Positions 8,038 to 16,559 are shown, numbered from the stretch's first letter. The stretch: 23,669 nt of DNA from an uncultured Opitutia bacterium (GCA_937875975.1 CALEEU010000337.1:1-23669), one strand, 5' to 3'. The notes: generated from the sequence alone by a model not told the origin. Numbers and translations are program-made.

Positions 8038-8828
8038 CAGAACCGGGGGACCGCGGCCAGCAGCGTCTTGGTGTAGGCCTGCTGCGGATTGCCGAGAATC
8101 TCGGCCGGCGTGCCTTGTTCGACGATGTTTCCCTTGGACATCACGAGGATGTGGTCGCTGACATGTTCGACGACGGCGAGGTCATGGGCGATGAAGAGGT
8201 AAGTGAGGCCAAGTTGTTCCTGCAGGTCCTGGAGTAGGTTCACGACCTCGGCTTGCACGGAGACGTCGAGCGCCGAGACGGGCTCGTCGCAGATGATGAG
8301 CTCCGGCTGCACGGCGAGGGCCCGCGCGATCCCGATGCGCTGGCGCTGGCCACCGGAGAATTCATGCGGGTGGCGGCGTAAGTGTTCGGCGGGGAGTTGG
8401 ACGCTGCGGAGCAGTTCGGCGCAGCGGGCTTCGCGGTCCTCCCGGGTCATCTGCGGGAAGTGAATCTCGAGCGGCTCGGAGAGGATGCTCAGGATGTCGG
8501 CGCGCGGGTTGAGCGAATTATACGGGTCCTGGAAGATCATCTGGATCTTCTTGCGCCAAGGGAGGAAGTCCGAGTTGGAGAGGACGCCGATGTCCTGTCC
8601 GTGGTAGAGGATCTTGCCAGCGGTCAACGGGGCGAGCTTCACGATCGCGCGGCCGGTGGTCGTCTTGCCTGATCCGGATTCGCCGACGAGTCCGACCGTC
8701 TTGCCTTTGGGCACGACGAAGGAGATGCCGTCCACGGCCTTCTTGGGTTCGGCTTTCTGGAAGAACCAGTTGGCCCGGCCAGGGTAGTGGACAGAAAGGT
8801 CGCTGACTTCGAGAAGGTTGTCGCTCAT
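8037..8828 (-). CDS. yejF: Peptide ABC transporter ATPase, equivalent to the C-terminal half of YejF
   Basis: This is a 263-residue nucleotide-binding subunit of a Yej/Opp-type importer. It has Walker A GESGSGKT (49-56), Q-loop IFQDPYNSLNP, ABC signature FSGGQRQRIGIARAL, Walker B LIICDEPVSALD and H-loop FIAHD. It ends at QQAYTKTLLAAVPRF, without the oligo_HPY cysteine-containing extension of OppD/OppF and DppD/DppF. That matches the C-terminal end of the double-domain YejF. The start is ATG 8828 (MSDNLLEVSDLSVHYPG). The open frame extends to 8981 but only through sequence encoding the upstream ATPase. It overlaps that upstream ATPase by 4 nt (ATGA) and the exosortase by 1 nt. Together with its upstream neighbour it should power the YejB/YejE permeases. 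Confidence 0.95.
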   Translation of the reverse strand: MSDNLLEVSDLSVHYPGRANWFFQKAEPKKAVDGISFVVPKGKTVGLVGESGSGKTTTGRAIVKLAPLTAGKILYHGQDIGVLSNSDFLPWRKKIQMIFQDPYNSLNPRADILSILSEPLEIHFPQMTREDREARCAELLRSVQLPAEHLRRHPHEFSGGQRQRIGIARALAVQPELIICDEPVSALDVSVQAEVVNLLQDLQEQLGLTYLFIAHDLAVVEHVSDHILVMSKGNIVEQGTPAEILGNPQQAYTKTLLAAVPRF

Positions 8829-9670
8829 CGGGAGACCTTGAGTTCGTCGGACAGGGTGGTGAGGCGGCGGCGACGCTGACCGAGGCGCGGGATGCAGGCG
8901 ATCAGCGCCTTGGTGTAAGGGTGCGACTGCGTCCGCATGATCTGTTCGACGGGGCCGGACTCGACGATGCGACCTTTCCACATCACCGCGACCTTGTCGG
9001 CGAAGTTCGCGATGATGCCGAAATTATGGGTGATGAGCACGATGCTCATGCCGCGTTCGCTACGGAGGCGGGCGAGGAGGTCCATGATCTCTTTCTGGAT
9101 GGTCACGTCGAGCGCGGTGGTGGGTTCGTCGGCCACGAGGATCTTCGGGTTGCAGGCGAGCGCCATGGCGATCATCGCGCGCTGTTGCATGCCGCCGGAG
9201 AGTTCGTGGGGGTATTGGTTCGCGACGCGTTCGGGGTCGTTGATGCGGACCTCCGCCAGGGAGCGGATGACCTCGGCCTTGACGTCTTTGACGTCTGGTC
9301 GGTGTAACGCGACGGCTTCGCCGATCTGGAAGCCGATGGTGTAGACCGGATTCAGGGAAGTGCCGGGTTCCTGGAAGACATAGGCGATGGAGCCCCCGCG
9401 AATCTTGGCCAGTTCATCCTCGGGAAGTCCCATTAACTCGACGCCGGCGAGTTTGACGGATCCCGAGAGGGAGCAGGACGGTTCGGGCGGCAGGAGGCGG
9501 GTGAGGGCGAGGGCCGAGACCGATTTGCCGGAGCCGGATTCGCCGACCACCGCGAGGACTTCGCCGGCGGCGAGTTCGTAGCTGACGCCTTGGGCGGCGA
9601 CGGTCTCGCGGTCACCCGTGCGGAAGGTGACGCTGAGGTCCTGGACTTTCAGGAGAGGCTCGGCGGACAT
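8825..9670 (-). CDS. yejF: Peptide ABC transporter ATPase, equivalent to the N-terminal half of YejF
   Basis: This 281-residue ATPase has Walker A GESGSGKS (43-50), Q-loop VFQEPGTSLNP, signature LSGGMQQRAMIAMAL, Walker B ILVADEPTTALD and H-loop LITHN, where Asn replaces the common Asp after the His. It resembles OppD and the first half of YejF and also lacks the oligo_HPY cysteine region, ending in a basic tail (RLGQRRRRL). The start is probably ATG 9670 (MSAEPLLKVQDLSV); ATG 9682 would add four residues (MLPT). The longer open frame to 9952 is only antisense read-through. It follows yejA by 49 nt, the only real gap in the cluster, and overlaps the second ATPase by 4 nt, which favours equal synthesis of the two halves of a heterodimer. 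Confidence 0.94.
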   Translation of the reverse strand: MSAEPLLKVQDLSVTFRTGDRETVAAQGVSYELAAGEVLAVVGESGSGKSVSALALTRLLPPEPSCSLSGSVKLAGVELMGLPEDELAKIRGGSIAYVFQEPGTSLNPVYTIGFQIGEAVALHRPDVKDVKAEVIRSLAEVRINDPERVANQYPHELSGGMQQRAMIAMALACNPKILVADEPTTALDVTIQKEIMDLLARLRSERGMSIVLITHNFGIIANFADKVAVMWKGRIVESGPVEQIMRTQSHPYTKALIACIPRLGQRRRRLTTLSDELKVSR

Positions 9671-9719
9671 GGTCGGCAACATAGGTTGGGCAAGGGGTGA
9701 GGGAAAGGAAGAACGACGG

Positions 9720-11603
9720 TCATTCGGTCCGCCAGCGGTCTTCGATGACCGTCTTCGGCGCGCCGCGCACCTTGCCGTCGCGGAAATCCTTGAGGTCCAC
9801 CTCGCGTTGCTTGGGGTCGAGCCAGAAGAGGCCGTACTGACCCGGATCTTCGGCTGCGCGCACGTCGAACCCTGCCGGGAACCTGACCCAATCCCAGTGG
9901 GCGATGCGGTAGCCAGGGACCTTGAAGCCCGGGATGAAGTCGGCGAGGTCATGGATGCGGTGCTGCATCTGGAATGAGAGCTTGATCATCTCGTCCTCTT
10001 CGGTGGCCTCGCGGAAACGGTCGATGAGTTTGGAGAGTTCGGGGTCGTCGATGCCCGTGATGTTGTTCGTCTGGCGCTTCGGTACCTTGCGTCCGTCAGC
10101 GAGCTTCTCGACGGCGTTGTCGGCGTGGTGGGATTCCCAGAGGGCAGGGAGGCGGCTCGAGACGGACCACGCCCAGAAGACGATGTCATGGTTCTTCTCC
10201 ATGACCTTGCGGTACATGGTCGTGCGCTCGAGCGTCTCGGGGCGGTACTCCACGCCGCAGCGGCGGGCTGATTCGACGAGCGTCGCGAGATACTTGCGAC
10301 GGTCGGAGGTGTCGAAGGTCAGGCGGAAGGAAAGCCGTTCGCCGGCCGCGTTCATCAGGATGCCATCGCCACCGACGCGGGTAAAGCCAGCTTTGGCGAA
10401 CGCGGCGCGGGCGAGTTCCGGCGAATAGCGGCGAGGACGGATGGAGGGCTCGGTGAACTTGCCAAGGCCTTCGCTGAATTGGTTGAGGCGTTCGTAGTCG
10501 CCGCGATAGAAGCCATCGATGACGCGCTGGAAGTCGGTGGCATGCTGGAGGCCGACGCGCACGTCGAGGTCCGAGAGTAAGGCCTTCTGCGTATTGAGGT
10601 AGAGGCCGTAAGGAGGGCGGGGGATGTCGTTGAAGAACTGGGCCTTGGTGAGGTAGCCGTTCTGGTAGGGCTTCTTCTCGTTGGTGCCGTACCAGTAGCG
10701 CGGCATCATGATCGGCATGAAATCGATCTCACCGGCGAGCATCGAGGCGTAGGCGCTGTCCATCTCGCGGATGACGCCGTATTCGATGACGTCAGGATTA
10801 TAGCGGTGCCGGTAGAACTTACGATGGTCGCCCCACCAGTCCTGCACCCGGGTGAGCGTGACGGACTTTTCACGTTGTAAGCCGGACGGGCCGACGAAGT
10901 AGGGGCCCGTCGTTGGCTGGAAGCGGTCGTTATACAATTTTTCGTAATTCGGGCCGAAGTCCTTGAAGAAATTACGCGGTAGCGGAATCAGTTGGCCCAA
11001 TCGTTCGAGCTGATAAGGGCGCTTGCGCGGAGCCTTGATGGCGAGGGTGTGCGCGTCGTACTTGGTGATGCCGCCCCACTCGCGGGTGTAGAAGTCGGCG
11101 TACCAGTCGGCCTTCGCCCAAGGCGAACGATTGAAGTAGAAGGTGTAGAAGTAGTCGTCAGCGGTGATGGGCTGGCCGTCCGTGAACTTGGCGTTCGGAT
11201 CGAGGCGGAAGTAGGCCGTCATGCCATCGGGTGACATTGCCCAGCTCGTCGCTAGGGCGGGGATGGTCTCTTCGGTGTTCGGATGCGAGGAGAGCAGTCC
11301 GAAGTCGTTGTTGTCGTAAAGCTCTCCGCGGAAGCCGTTGTTGGCGTTGGGGCCGACGCGTCGGAGGGTGGGCGGAGTGGAGCCGGTGAACTGGCGCAAC
11401 GTGCCGCCGCGGACCGCCCGAGGATCCGCGAACTCTTTCTGCGCGGAGCCGTCTTGCCAGACGAGGTCTTTGGGGAGGTCGGTGGGCTTGGCGAAATGGA
11501 AGAAGTCCTTGTGCTCGGCGTAATAAGCCGTGGCCTTCGGGTCGGAGTAGGTCTGGGCCGAGGCGGTCGTCAGGACGAAGAGGAAGGCGAGCAGGGTTCT
11601 CAT
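9720..11603 (-). CDS. yejA: YejA-like periplasmic peptide-binding protein
   Basis: This is a 627-residue extracellular solute-binding protein of the family-5 (SBP_bac_5) type. Residues 1-17 are a signal peptide ending ASAQ, with no lipobox cysteine, so the protein is probably free in the periplasm. The mature part has the usual elements: GGTLRQFTGSTPPTL near the N-terminus, FRLDPNAKFTDGQPITADD, TTGPYFV, and a C-terminal region with DDPELSKLIDRF. Length and domain order fit YejA, which binds oligopeptides and peptide-nucleotide antibiotics of the microcin C family in enterobacteria. Start ATG 11603 was chosen because it begins the signal peptide; the frame continues upstream only inside yejE. 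It overlaps yejE by 4 nt. The order here is B-E-A-F, not the A-B-E-F of Escherichia coli. Confidence 0.92.
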   Translation of the reverse strand: MRTLLAFLFVLTTASAQTYSDPKATAYYAEHKDFFHFAKPTDLPKDLVWQDGSAQKEFADPRAVRGGTLRQFTGSTPPTLRRVGPNANNGFRGELYDNNDFGLLSSHPNTEETIPALATSWAMSPDGMTAYFRLDPNAKFTDGQPITADDYFYTFYFNRSPWAKADWYADFYTREWGGITKYDAHTLAIKAPRKRPYQLERLGQLIPLPRNFFKDFGPNYEKLYNDRFQPTTGPYFVGPSGLQREKSVTLTRVQDWWGDHRKFYRHRYNPDVIEYGVIREMDSAYASMLAGEIDFMPIMMPRYWYGTNEKKPYQNGYLTKAQFFNDIPRPPYGLYLNTQKALLSDLDVRVGLQHATDFQRVIDGFYRGDYERLNQFSEGLGKFTEPSIRPRRYSPELARAAFAKAGFTRVGGDGILMNAAGERLSFRLTFDTSDRRKYLATLVESARRCGVEYRPETLERTTMYRKVMEKNHDIVFWAWSVSSRLPALWESHHADNAVEKLADGRKVPKRQTNNITGIDDPELSKLIDRFREATEEDEMIKLSFQMQHRIHDLADFIPGFKVPGYRIAHWDWVRFPAGFDVRAAEDPGQYGLFWLDPKQREVDLKDFRDGKVRGAPKTVIEDRWRTE

Positions 11604-12892
11604 TTTTGGGCGCGACGGAGGTCGAAGGCGTCCTGAAGCGCTTCGCCGATGGAGTTGATCATGACCATGGTGCCGACGAGGCAGAAGAGCGTAGGACCAA
11701 GGATCCACCAGGCGTCCCAGTTCTCCTTCGCTTGTTGGAGCAGATTTCCCCAGGAGGGCTCGGTGGGCGGCAGGCCGAAGCCGAGGTAGTCGAGCGCGGA
11801 CAGGGAGAAGACCAGACCGTGGAGGCTAAAGGGGAGCGTCGTCAGGATGATGGTCGCGCAGTTGGGCAGGATGTGCCGCCAGATGATGCGAGCGTGGCCG
11901 GCGCCCAGCGCACGGGAGGCGGTGACGTAGTCGCGGGCGGAGATTTGATAGGCGGCGGCACGCAGCTGCTGGGCGAGCCCGATCCATGAGAACGCGACGA
12001 GGATGAAGATGAGAATCGCCAGCGAGGGCTCGAGCAGGCTGGCGAGGAAGATGATGGCGTAGAGGAACGGGATGTTGGACCAGACCTCCATGAGTCGCTG
12101 GCAGACCATGTCGAACCAGCCGCCGAAGTAGCCCATCGCGGCGCCCAGGAGCAGGCCGACGCCATAGACGCAAGGGAGGAAGATGAGGGCGGAGAGCAGC
12201 AGGATGCGGAAGCCGCCGAAAAGCCGCGCGACGATATCGTGGCCGGATTCGTCGGTGCCGAGCCAATGTCCGTCGAGCCCGGGCGGGCAGGGGGAGGGCA
12301 CCAGCGTGCGGAGCGGGCCCTGCGGCTCCCAGTCGGTCCGGTCGGCAGCGGGCACGCGCTGGACGACCTTACCGTCCACGAATTTCGCCCGCGCGATACC
12401 GACTCCCTCGGCGAACAGGCGGGCGTCGCCTTCGGGCCGGCCGTTGATGATCGTCCAGGCCTGTCGGCGGGTGCCGTCCGTATTGAGCGTGAAGATACGT
12501 CCTTCGGAGATGATGCCGCGAGGGTCTTGCCACCGTCCTGCGGCGTCGCGGGAAGCCTCCGGCATCACCTCGCAGACTTCTCCCGGGGCGAAGGGCACGG
12601 GTGGCATGATGAGCCAGCCTCGGCCGTTCTGCTTCAGTTCTTCGGCCAGCAAGCGATAGTTGGGTTCGCCTTCGATCTTTAGGCCGAGGTCACGCCCCGA
12701 GATGAAGCCCGCGAAGACCGGGAAGCGCGTGACTCCATCTACCTTGAGCACGAGCGGGCGATTGCCGACGAGCAGCGGTCCCAGCAAGGCGAGCGCCGCG
12801 AGCGCGAACAGGGTGAGCAGTGACCACCAGCCCATGCGGTTGCGACGGAACCGATCGAAGCGCTGCAGCGTGATGGGGTCGAGGAAGCTCAT
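11600..12892 (-). CDS. yejE: YejE-like peptide ABC transporter permease with a periplasmic insertion
   Basis: This 430-residue inner-membrane permease of the binding-protein-dependent type has an N-terminal helix (about 22-43), then a long periplasmic segment, the HWLGTDESGHDIVARLFGG motif (209-224) common to OppC/YejE, and about five further helices. The EAA-type cytoplasmic loop (ASRALGAGHARIIWRHILPN) contacts the ATPases. It ends GEALQDAFDLRRAQK, as in YejE. It is about 90 residues longer than the E. coli protein as I recall it (about 341). The extra residues fall at roughly 108-198 in the periplasmic segment between APGEV and SPCPPG. It overlaps yejB and yejA by 4 nt each, so the three are probably translationally coupled. 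The family assignment is secure; the function of the insertion is unknown. Confidence 0.93.
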   Translation of the reverse strand: MSFLDPITLQRFDRFRRNRMGWWSLLTLFALAALALLGPLLVGNRPLVLKVDGVTRFPVFAGFISGRDLGLKIEGEPNYRLLAEELKQNGRGWLIMPPVPFAPGEVCEVMPEASRDAAGRWQDPRGIISEGRIFTLNTDGTRRQAWTIINGRPEGDARLFAEGVGIARAKFVDGKVVQRVPAADRTDWEPQGPLRTLVPSPCPPGLDGHWLGTDESGHDIVARLFGGFRILLLSALIFLPCVYGVGLLLGAAMGYFGGWFDMVCQRLMEVWSNIPFLYAIIFLASLLEPSLAILIFILVAFSWIGLAQQLRAAAYQISARDYVTASRALGAGHARIIWRHILPNCATIILTTLPFSLHGLVFSLSALDYLGFGLPPTEPSWGNLLQQAKENWDAWWILGPTLFCLVGTMVMINSIGEALQDAFDLRRAQK

Positions 12893-14136
12893 GCGGATTT
12901 GTCGAAGCGGATGCGCGGGTCGACGACGGCGACGCAGAGGTCGGAGACGATGTTGCCGATGAGCATCGCCAAGCTCGAGAGCGTGAGGAGGCCGAGGAAG
13001 ACGGGGTAGTTACGATGGACGAGCGAGTCGTAACCCAGCAGGCCGAGGCCGGGGATATTGAACGTCACTTCGATGAGGAACGAACCGGTGAGGAAGAACC
13101 CGAGATTACCCCCGAAGGTCGCGGCCAAGGGGATGAGCGAATTGCGAAGCGCGTGGACGAACACGATGCGTCCGTGGCTGAGGCCCTTGGCCTTGGCGGT
13201 GCGGACGTAGTCGGCGGCAAGGTTATCGAGCAGGCCGTTGCGGGTGAAGAGCGTGAGCGCGGTGAAGGCGCCCACCATCTCGCAGGCGAGCGGTACGATG
13301 GTGTGGTGGACGCGGCCGGCCCAACTGAGGTTCGCCCAATCGAACCCTTTGGTCGGGAACCACCCGAGATGGAAGCAGAGCAGGTGAAGCATCGCGACGG
13401 CGAGGATGAATCCGGGGACGGAATAGAGGATGAAAAGAACCTGCGAGGAGCCGCGGTCGAACCATCCATCACGTTTCAGGGCCTTGGCGACGCCGAGGGG
13501 AATTGAGATCGCGTAGGCGAGGAGCAAGGACCATCCGCCGAACCAAGCCGAGATGGGCAGGCGCGCCTTGATCTCATCCCAGACGGGTTTGTCGCTGGTG
13601 GTGGAGTCGCCGAGCTCCGCTTGGAGGAGGCCGGCGAAGGCACGACGATAGACGAGCACGCGCGTCACCGTCTCGGGGTCGTCGGGCAGGGGCGCCGGTG
13701 AAGCGAACCAGTGGGCGCGAGGTTTACCGTCCGCCGTGGTCACGGCGAGGGAACTGCCGGTCTGGCCGACGTTCAGCTTGAGGGATTTGCCCGGGTTGAG
13801 GTCATCGGTGACTTCGGCCTCCGCCTTGCCGTCCTTATCCAGACGTACCGTGATCCAGTCCGCTGGGCCGGGGAGGGCGCCGAGCCAGATGGCATAGGCC
13901 TCTAGAAGTGAGCGGTCGAAACCATAGCGTCGCTTGAGGTTGTCGAGCTCCTCCGGGGAGGCGGGCCCGGATGGGCGGGCGGCGGAAGTCTGCTTGCGGT
14001 CGGCCTGCTGGCGCTCGGCGAGGGCTTGTTCGATCGGGCCACCCGGGACGAAGCGGGTGAAGCAGAACGCGACGAACGTAATGCCCACGAAAGTCAGTGG
14101 GACTAGCAGCAACCGTCTGAGGACGTAGTCGCGCAT
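12889..14136 (-). CDS. yejB: YejB-like peptide ABC transporter permease with a periplasmic insertion
   Basis: This 415-residue inner-membrane permease is the likely first gene of the seven-gene cluster. It begins MRDYVLRRLLLVPLTFVGIT and keeps the FVPGGPIEQA motif (29-38) and RYGFDRS. The EAA-type loop (VRTAKAKGLSHGRIVFVHALRN), the GLGLLGYDSLVHRNYPV segment and the terminal VVDPRIRFD follow as in YejB and OppB. It is about 50 residues longer than E. coli YejB. An extra segment of about 78 residues (88-165) lies in the periplasmic loop after the first helix, offset by a shorter stretch near residues 40-60. ATG 14136 is supported by GGAGA at 14147-14143, the clearest ribosome-binding site in the window. 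It is divergent from the acyltransferase gene. Confidence 0.93.
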   Translation of the reverse strand: MRDYVLRRLLLVPLTFVGITFVAFCFTRFVPGGPIEQALAERQQADRKQTSAARPSGPASPEELDNLKRRYGFDRSLLEAYAIWLGALPGPADWITVRLDKDGKAEAEVTDDLNPGKSLKLNVGQTGSSLAVTTADGKPRAHWFASPAPLPDDPETVTRVLVYRRAFAGLLQAELGDSTTSDKPVWDEIKARLPISAWFGGWSLLLAYAISIPLGVAKALKRDGWFDRGSSQVLFILYSVPGFILAVAMLHLLCFHLGWFPTKGFDWANLSWAGRVHHTIVPLACEMVGAFTALTLFTRNGLLDNLAADYVRTAKAKGLSHGRIVFVHALRNSLIPLAATFGGNLGFFLTGSFLIEVTFNIPGLGLLGYDSLVHRNYPVFLGLLTLSSLAMLIGNIVSDLCVAVVDPRIRFDKSA

Positions 14137-14228
14137 CGCGGGTCTCCATAGGGCATTCAGGGGCGGGGAGGGGTCAACCTTGAAAGGACTCGGCTTGCAC
14201 CCGACGGCGGACGCCCCACTTTCTCGGG
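14137..14228. promoter_or_regulatory. Divergent intergenic region between yejB and the acyltransferase gene
   Basis: These 92 bases separate two divergent genes and should hold promoters for both transcription units. TTGACC at 14177-14172 (minus) could be a -35 box, but no -10 hexamer lies at the right spacing, so I cannot name boxes. No hairpin of note is seen. Confidence 0.35.
14143..14147 (-). promoter_or_regulatory. Shine-Dalgarno sequence of yejB
   Basis: GGAGA on the minus strand lies 6 nt upstream of the yejB ATG (14136). It is the only well-placed purine-rich ribosome-binding site I found among the window's operon-leading genes. Confidence 0.65.
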
Positions 14229-16559
14229 GTGCCCTTGCTTTACTCCCCCAGCTGGTTCCTGCTGATGATCCCCGTGGCGTTCGTGGCGTTCGGCCTGCTC
14301 CTGCTCACGATTTTCCTGGTGGCCTTTGCGTGGCGGGCCCCTCGCCGAGACAAGTCGATGTCGCTGGGTTATTGCGTCATGCACACCCTCTGCTGGCTGC
14401 TCCTGAGGTGTGGGTATACCATCCGTGTCCGCGGTTTGGAGAACATCCCGGCAGAAGGTGGCGTGCTTCTCATTGCGAATCACGTCGCCTATGCCGACGT
14501 GCTGGTGATGGGCGTGATGTGTCGTCGCCCGGTGCGATTCCTTTCCTGGGAAGGTTTCGAACGCCACAAGTTCCTCGGCTTCATGTGCCGCCTGATGGGG
14601 ACGATTCCGGTTTCGGAGACGAAGGCAAAGGAGGCCATCATCAAGTCGGGCGAAGCCCTCGCGCGCGGCGAAGTCGTTTGTATCTTCCCTGAAGGCAGCC
14701 TCACCCGCAACGGCGGCCTGATGCAGCTGCGCAAAGGCTTCGAGCTGATCGCTCGCCGTGGTGGCGCGCCCATCGTCCCGGTCGCGATCGACGGCATGTG
14801 GGGTTCAATCCTTAGCTTCAGCGGCGGAAAATCTTTCTGGAAATTACCCAAGCATTTCCCGCGTCCGGTCGGTGTCGTCATCGGTAAGCCGTTTCCTGCC
14901 AACGAGCATGCCAAGACGCGTTCGCGCATTCTTGAACTCGCTGCGGAGGCCTTCGCCATGCGCAAATCCCTTGAAGGCCATCTTGGCCGCGAAGTCGCGG
15001 AGGGTTTGGCCAAGAGGGGTGGAGCCGTCGCTTTGGTTGACCGGACCTCGACGCGTCGCGAGTTCACGGGCGCGACGTTATTGGCCTTGGGTTGGGCCTT
15101 CGCGGGTGAACTGAAGCGCCGGACGACGTCCAGGCGTGTCGCGATCGTGCTGCCTCCGGGCGTTGCGGCGGCCGTGGCCAATCTGGGTTGCGTGTTCGCC
15201 GGCAAGGTCCCGGTGAACCTTAATTTCTCGCTCGGTCGCGAGCAGGCGCTCTCCTGCCTCCAACGGGCTGAGGTCGACCTCGTCGTCACCGCCGGCGCCT
15301 TCCGCAGCAAGCTCTCCGAGAAGTCGCCGGACTTCCCGTGGGGTGATCACGTCCTCGATGTCGCCGATTTCTTGGCGGCGCGCTCGCGTGCCGACCTCGC
15401 TTTCCGCCTCGGCCTGGTCCGCTGCCTGCCGACTTCCTTGACGTTGGCTTGCATGGGACTTCCGAAGCATGGCGGCGACGACGAAGCGGCGTTGCTCTTC
15501 ACGAGCGGCAGTTCCGGCCAGCCCAAGGGCGTGCGTCTCTCGCACCGCAACATCCTGGCTAACCTGCGGCAGATCGACGACGCCGATATCCTGCCGGACG
15601 ACGCGGTCCTCCTGAGTAGCCTGCCGGTCTTCCATAGTTTTGGTTTCACGATCGGTCTTTGGTATTCACTTTCCCGTTCGCCACGCCTCGTGACCTTGCC
15701 GTCGCCGTTGGATTCCGCCGCCGCCGTCAAGGCGATCAAGGAAGAGAAGGTCACCGTCGTCGTCGGCACCCCGACTTTCCTGCGCCCCTATCTTCGACGC
15801 GGCACCGCCGCCGATTTCGCGACGCTCGAGTGGGCCGTCGTCGGCGCCGAGAAGTGTCCGGCCGATCTCGTGGACGCTTTCGCCACCCAGCTCGAGACGC
15901 CGGTCTTGGAAGGCTATGGCATCACCGAGACCAGTCCCGTGCTTGCCGTCAACGTGCCCGACCGGATCGACCCCGAAGGTCCCGATGGAGTCTGGCTGGG
16001 TAACGTCCGTGGCTCCGTCGGTCGTCCGGTCATCGGCGTCGCCGTCCGTTTCCTCGACCCGGAGACCGGCGAGGTCCTGCCAAGCGGCCAGGTCGGCCTC
16101 CTGGAGATCAAGGGCGCCAACATCTTCATGGGTTATCTCGATGCCGAGCAGTCCGCCAAGGCGATGACCCCGGATGGCTGGTATCGCACAGGTGACCTCG
16201 GCCGCATGGATGATGATGGTTTCTTGCATCTGGCCGGCCGACTTTCCCGCTTTTCCAAGATCGGCGGAGAGATGGTCCCACATGGCACCGTGGAGGACGC
16301 TTTGCGCAAGGTGATGAACCTGACCGACTCCGGGGAGATCAAGGTCGCCGTCGCCAGTGCCGCTGATCCGGCCAAGGGCGAGCAACTCGTCGTGTTGCAT
16401 GTCGATGATATTGACGCCGAGGTGATCCGCACGGCGCTCACGGCGGAAGGGCTCGCCAATCTGTGGATTCCCAAGGTGTTCAAGAAAGTGCCCGCCGTCC
16501 CGATTTTAGGCACGGGTAAGCTGGATTTGAACAAGTTGCGGGAGCTGGCACAGGGCTGA
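14229..16559 (+). CDS. Aas-like fused acyltransferase/acyl-ACP (acyl-CoA) synthetase
   Basis: This 776-residue membrane-associated protein joins two enzymes. Residues 8-35 form a transmembrane segment. Residues 65-245 are a PlsC-type acyltransferase with HX4D (His85, Asp90 in NHVAYAD), FPEGS (153-157) and IVPVAIDG. Residues from about 265 to the end are an AMP-forming adenylating domain with TSGSSGQPKG (425-434), GYGITETSP, YRTGDLG, the SRFSKIGGEMV hinge and the terminal GTGKLDLNKL that supplies the catalytic Lys. This matches Aas, which activates fatty acids and reacylates lysophospholipids; the exact acceptor cannot be read from sequence. The MFS domain found in some fusions is absent. The start is GTG 14229, the first start codon after the in-frame stop at 14181. 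An ATG at 14265 would cut into the membrane helix. Confidence 0.93.
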   Translation: MPLLYSPSWFLLMIPVAFVAFGLLLLTIFLVAFAWRAPRRDKSMSLGYCVMHTLCWLLLRCGYTIRVRGLENIPAEGGVLLIANHVAYADVLVMGVMCRRPVRFLSWEGFERHKFLGFMCRLMGTIPVSETKAKEAIIKSGEALARGEVVCIFPEGSLTRNGGLMQLRKGFELIARRGGAPIVPVAIDGMWGSILSFSGGKSFWKLPKHFPRPVGVVIGKPFPANEHAKTRSRILELAAEAFAMRKSLEGHLGREVAEGLAKRGGAVALVDRTSTRREFTGATLLALGWAFAGELKRRTTSRRVAIVLPPGVAAAVANLGCVFAGKVPVNLNFSLGREQALSCLQRAEVDLVVTAGAFRSKLSEKSPDFPWGDHVLDVADFLAARSRADLAFRLGLVRCLPTSLTLACMGLPKHGGDDEAALLFTSGSSGQPKGVRLSHRNILANLRQIDDADILPDDAVLLSSLPVFHSFGFTIGLWYSLSRSPRLVTLPSPLDSAAAVKAIKEEKVTVVVGTPTFLRPYLRRGTAADFATLEWAVVGAEKCPADLVDAFATQLETPVLEGYGITETSPVLAVNVPDRIDPEGPDGVWLGNVRGSVGRPVIGVAVRFLDPETGEVLPSGQVGLLEIKGANIFMGYLDAEQSAKAMTPDGWYRTGDLGRMDDDGFLHLAGRLSRFSKIGGEMVPHGTVEDALRKVMNLTDSGEIKVAVASAADPAKGEQLVVLHVDDIDAEVIRTALTAEGLANLWIPKVFKKVPAVPILGTGKLDLNKLRELAQG

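Noticed and set aside
11604..11708. Upstream extension of yejA by 35 residues
   Set aside because: The extension lacks homology, overlaps yejE and would bury the signal peptide. ATG 11603 fits better.
14154..14177. Sigma-70 promoter for yejB starting at TTGACC
   Set aside because: No -10 hexamer lies 16-18 nt downstream. The nearest candidates are spaced 12 or 20 nt.
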